This document shows, piece by piece, positions 61,420-64,000 of a DNA stretch of 64,000 nt. Numbering within the stretch: position 1 is the stretch's first letter; each line of letters begins with the position of its first letter. The stretch spans positions 32,215-96,214 of the forward strand of contig NZ_QTQP01000030.1 of assembly GCF_003854275.1 (NCBI RefSeq). Reading direction: 5' to 3'. The stretch is from Burkholderia sp. Bp8963 (GTDB lineage: Bacteria; Pseudomonadota; Gammaproteobacteria; Burkholderiales; Burkholderiaceae). Under the pieces are notes generated by a model. It was given only the letters and a program-made list of their open reading frames with translations, was not told the DNA's origin and searched no databases. Made by a program: the position numbers and the translations under genes.

Positions 61420-61849
61420 TCTGGCGGGCCGGCCGACGCTCGACTGGCGCGCGCTTGCTGGCGAGCTGCCGCTGATCCGCTACACGGCGCGGTCGGTGAT
61501 CGGCCAGCAGGTGGAGCGCTTCGCGCGTCACCTCGGCATCGACAGTCCGAGACGCTTCGAATTCGATGCGACGGACCCGCTGCTGAGTCTCGTGACCGCG
61601 CGCCTCGGCTTTGCGATCTCGACACCGCTGTGTCTGTGGCAGGCGCGCCATTACCTCGGCGAGATCGCCGTGATCCCGTTGCCGTCCGGGCGGCTCGGCC
61701 GGCGGGATTTCTTCCTGTTGCACCGGCAGGGCGAGTGGGAAGACTTCGTCGGCGAGATCGTCGCGCTGACGCGAACCGTGGTCGAGCGCTCGATCCGGCC
61801 CGCGCTCGCGCGCAGCCCGCCGCAACTGCCTGACGACGCATTGCTTTGA
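61420..61849 (+). pseudogene. LysR-family regulator, C-terminal fragment
   Basis: About 140 residues of a LysR effector domain (LPLIRYTARSVIGQQVERFARHLG, FEFDATDPLLSLVTARLGFAISTPLCLWQ, GEWEDFVGEIVALTRTVVE) ending at TGA 61849. The helix-turn-helix and first effector lobe are missing; the sequence joins directly to the ETF-QO relic around 61410-61420. Three residues per codon are intact, so the deletion is recent or selectively neutral. Confidence 0.8.
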
Positions 61850-61866
61850 TTCAAATGGAGCCCTGA

Positions 61867-62103
61867 GTGAGCGACTTCAATACGCTGCAATGCGGTGACG
61901 CGCCGCTGATGATCTCGATTCCGCACCTCGGCACGGAGATTCCCGAATCGCTGCGCGACATGTATCGCGACGACGCACTGACGCTCGCCGATACCGACTG
62001 GCATCCCACTCGTTCGACTACGACGCGGTGCGCGCAGCCGCCGCTGCGCCGGATGATCGACGGCGCGCTGGACGCGCTCGCGTCGCTGCCGGCAGCAGCA
62101 TAA
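61867..62103 (+). pseudogene. N-formylglutamate amidohydrolase-like (HutG), truncated
   Basis: 78 residues. The start GDAPLMISIPHLGTEIPESL and ALTLADTDWH match the N-terminus of N-formylglutamate amidohydrolases (about 265 residues). After DTDWH family sequence is lost, and a short RRMIDGALDALASLPAAA resembles a protein C-terminus. A large internal deletion or frameshift is likely. It lies 17 bp after the LysR relic, so the original order LysR-hutG can be inferred. Confidence 0.75.
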
Positions 62104-62239
62104 GCATGACTGATAGATCTTCGTAACCGCGGTTCCCGTTTCAGTGCGACGCTGCACCGCATTCGGCACGGAACCGCACCGTCGACAGGCAGGCACCACG
62201 CATGACACCGCTGAACAACCGGCCCGACTCCGCCACAAG

Positions 62240-62278
62240 TGTTTATCTATGGGAATCTTTGATTCCTGCAGATAAACA
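62240..62278. repeat. 39-bp imperfect inverted repeat
   Basis: TGTTTATCTATGGGAATC, TTT, GATTCCTGCAGATAAACA: arms match at 15 of 18 positions. It lies 37 bp beyond the stop of the XRE-cupin gene (minus) and 136 bp after the HutG relic. It could be an operator, an RNA hairpin in the 3' region of the regulator transcript, or a recombination site. Confidence 0.7.
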
Positions 62279-62315
62279 TGGCACGAAGTTTGCGTTATCT
62301 GTGGCGACGCTGCGC

Positions 62316-62918
62316 TCATTCTTCGGCGGTCTGTCCGTAGACGAAGATCGACAGGAACTGGATCGGCGTCTTGATCAGGCGTTCGGGGCCGTGCGGGATA
62401 TCGGCGCGGAACGTCAGCGTGTCGCCCGGATGCAGCACGTAGGTTTGCTGGCCGTGCCGGTACTCGATCACGCCTTTGAGCATGTGGATGAACTCGGTGC
62501 CGGGATGTTCGAACACGGGAAAGCGCTCGGCTTCGTCCTCCATCGTGATCAGGAACGGTTCGAAGAGCTTGCGCGGCCCCTGGTCGTAGGCGAGCAGATG
62601 GTAGGTGTGGCCGCTCTTCGTGCCCTTGCGGACGACCTCCATGCCGGCGCCTTTCTTCACGAGCTGGGCGCCGCCTTGCGGGACGTCGAAGTTGCGGAAC
62701 AGCGTCGAGATGGATACGCCGAGCGCCTGCGCGATCCGGTGGAGCACGTCGAGACCGGTTGACGTCTGCGCGTTCTCGATCTTCGAGAGCATGCCGCGGC
62801 TGATGCCGGCCTGTTGCGCGACCTGCGCGATGGTCAGGCCGTGGTGCTGGCGAAGCTCGCGGATCGTCGCGCCGAGGTAGCGTTCGAGCGGTGTCTTGCT
62901 GTCGTCTGCGGGGTGCAT
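62316..62918 (-). CDS. XRE-family regulator with C-terminal cupin domain
   Basis: 200 residues from ATG 62918. N-terminal HTH_3 (YLGATIRELRQHHGLTIAQVAQQAGISRGMLSKIENAQTSTGLDVLHRI). A Cupin_2 domain follows (FPVFEHPGTEFIHMLKGVIEYRHG, YVLHPGDTLTFRADIPHGPERL), the PuuR-like architecture used to sense amines or gamma-glutamyl compounds. It is divergent from the glutamine-synthetase-like gene at 63166, which it probably controls. Confidence 0.93.
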   Translation of the reverse strand: MHPADDSKTPLERYLGATIRELRQHHGLTIAQVAQQAGISRGMLSKIENAQTSTGLDVLHRIAQALGVSISTLFRNFDVPQGGAQLVKKGAGMEVVRKGTKSGHTYHLLAYDQGPRKLFEPFLITMEDEAERFPVFEHPGTEFIHMLKGVIEYRHGQQTYVLHPGDTLTFRADIPHGPERLIKTPIQFLSIFVYGQTAEE

Positions 62919-63011
62919 CGTCGACCTCGTAAAAGGGCAAGGGTAGCAGATTGCAGTGCGCACACCGGCATGGCGGGACGCGCCGGTGCGCGGGCAACGA
63001 GTTTCATGACA

Positions 63012-63040
63012 GGAATTATTGTTGCACGTTAATAAATTCC
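63012..63040. promoter_or_regulatory. Dyad GGAATT...AATTCC between xre and gmaS-like genes
   Basis: GGAATTATT (63012-63020) and AATAAATTCC (63031-63040) face each other over a 10-nt centre. It is A+T-rich in an otherwise G+C-rich gap of 247 bp between divergent genes. It is a reasonable operator/promoter region for the XRE-cupin regulator. The outer arms share GGAAT with the repeat at 62240. Confidence 0.45.
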
Positions 63041-63165
63041 GCCATGTACTGCGGACACGGTCGCAGCTCACCCCGGGCTGTGCGTGCCGATGAATCGCAG
63101 CCGGGTCCCTCGCGCGTCGAGCGGATTTCTCAAACCAGCAAACGATGCAGTTGCAAGGAGTGACG

Positions 63166-64000
63166 ATGAACCTGAACGATGCGAGCAAGTTGCCGGTCAA
63201 CGCGCTCGGAAGCGTGCCGCGCTTCGCCTCCGCGGCGGAGGCGCAGGCGTATCTCACGCAGCAGGGCGTGAAGTACGTGCTCGCGCAATTCGTCGACATC
63301 CACGGTGTGGCCAAGGCGAAGTCGGTGCCGGTCGCCCACCTGGAGAGCGTGTTGACGGCAGGCGCGGGCTTTGCCGGCTTTGCGATCTGGGGTGTCGGCA
63401 TCGAGCCGAACGGGCCCGACTACATGGCGGTCGGCGAACTCGCGACGTTGACGCCGGTGCCCTGGCAACCGGGGCTCGCGCGGATCGTCTGCGACGGCCA
63501 CGTGGGCGGCGCGCCGTGGGCCTTCGATTCGCGCGTGACGCTGAAGAAGCAGGTCGCGCGCATGACGGAGCGCGGCTGGACGCTCTTTACCGGCCTCGAA
63601 CCCGAGTTCTCGCTGCTCAAGCGCTCGGCGTCCGGCACGCTCGAGCCGTGCGACCCGAGCGACACGCTCGCGAAGCCGTGCTACGACTACAAGGGCCTGT
63701 CGCGCACGCGCGTGTTCCTGGAAAAGCTCACCGAATCGCTGCGCGCGGTCGGCATCGACGTCTACCAGATCGACCACGAGGATGCGAACGGGCAGTTCGA
63801 GATCAACTACACGTACACCGATTGCCTGACGTCGTGCGATCACTACGTGTTCTTCAAAATGGCCGCGTCGGAGATCGCGAACGAACTCGGGATGATCTGC
63901 TCGTTCATGCCGAAGCCGTTCGCGAACCGCCCGGGCAACGGCATGCACATGCACATGTCGATCGGCGACGGCAAGCGCAACCTGTTCGCCGACGACGCCG
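63166..64000 (+). CDS. gmaS: Glutamine synthetase family, probable gamma-glutamylmethylamide synthetase (partial)
   Basis: The first 278 residues; the gene runs off the window. CAAGGAG precedes ATG 63166. The N-terminal beta-grasp (KYVLAQFVDIHGVAKAKSVPV) leads into the catalytic domain with FTGLEPEFSLLK, YQIDHEDANGQFEINY, and PKPFANRPGNGMHMHMS (the ATP/ammonia-site EFE and NGMHMH motifs). Length and sequence fit the GlnT/GmaS branch. With the amine-oxidising operon alongside, ATP-dependent joining of methylamine to glutamate is the most likely role; a plain glutamine synthetase or other amide ligase cannot be excluded. Confidence 0.82.
   Translation, partial: MNLNDASKLPVNALGSVPRFASAAEAQAYLTQQGVKYVLAQFVDIHGVAKAKSVPVAHLESVLTAGAGFAGFAIWGVGIEPNGPDYMAVGELATLTPVPWQPGLARIVCDGHVGGAPWAFDSRVTLKKQVARMTERGWTLFTGLEPEFSLLKRSASGTLEPCDPSDTLAKPCYDYKGLSRTRVFLEKLTESLRAVGIDVYQIDHEDANGQFEINYTYTDCLTSCDHYVFFKMAASEIANELGMICSFMPKPFANRPGNGMHMHMSIGDGKRNLFADDA

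Noticed and set aside
1..64000. Genomic island with integrase and attachment sites, prophage or CRISPR
   Set aside because: No integrase, phage structural genes, tRNA-linked direct repeats or spaced repeats were seen. The only mobile element recognised is the IS3-family copy.

Overview
The window looks like a chromosome or megaplasmid segment from a member of Burkholderiales, most likely Burkholderia sensu lato. The reasons are high G+C in nearly all genes, Burkholderia-type general porins, a Bug-type solute-binding remnant, tight ATGA/GTGA/TGATG overlaps and many LysR/TetR/GntR-controlled catabolic operons. It reads as an accessory, catabolism-rich region. I see no tRNA, rRNA, CRISPR array, phage genes or integrase.

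Layout: (1) 1-3333 holds a broken DapA-family aldolase gene and a porin gene split by a complete IS3-family element. (2) 3874-11987 is a tightly coupled operon: NitT/TauT-type ABC importer, FAD oxidoreductase, CaiB-type CoA-transferase, enoyl-CoA hydratase, ferredoxin, LysR regulator and SDR. (3) 12518-23229 holds a GntR regulator, a near-perfect palindrome, a collapsed Bug gene, two cupin proteins (one like 2,4'-dihydroxyacetophenone dioxygenase), CoA-transferase, enoyl-CoA hydratase, AtuA-like protein and acyl-CoA dehydrogenase, then a PEBP-like protein, a periplasmic SMP-30-like protein and an intact porin. (4) 23330-35327 holds a tripartite RND efflux system fused in one operon with pqiABC-type lipid-transport genes, flanked by two paralogous TetR regulators that share an upstream DNA motif. 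(5) 35494-36609 is an AI-2E-type permease.

(6) 36910-46958 is a putative aromatic-ring cluster. It has two paralogous extradiol dioxygenases, a fumarylacetoacetate-hydrolase-family enzyme, an acyl-CoA synthetase, an OmpW porin, and a two-subunit molybdopterin enzyme resembling pyrogallol-phloroglucinol transhydroxylase, whose large subunit carries an extra N-terminal domain. This is the most unusual combination in the window. (7) 46998-64000 is a methylated-amine and one-carbon supercluster. It has TMAO demethylase (tdm), trimethylamine monooxygenase (tmm), folD, purU, a GcvT-like protein and the dimethylamine monooxygenase components on the minus strand. A divergent two-component system with a PAS-only protein, an APC permease, a XRE-cupin regulator and a glutamine-synthetase-family gene (probably gmaS) that runs off the window complete it. 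A small gene graveyard (ETF-QO, LysR and HutG fragments) interrupts this last cluster.

How it works together (inference): in the last cluster trimethylamine would be oxidised to TMAO, demethylated to dimethylamine plus formaldehyde, then to methylamine. The GcvT domains, FolD and PurU would handle the C1 units through tetrahydrofolate, and GmaS would capture methylamine as gamma-glutamylmethylamide. In cluster 6 the transhydroxylase would rearrange polyhydroxybenzenes that extradiol dioxygenases then cleave.
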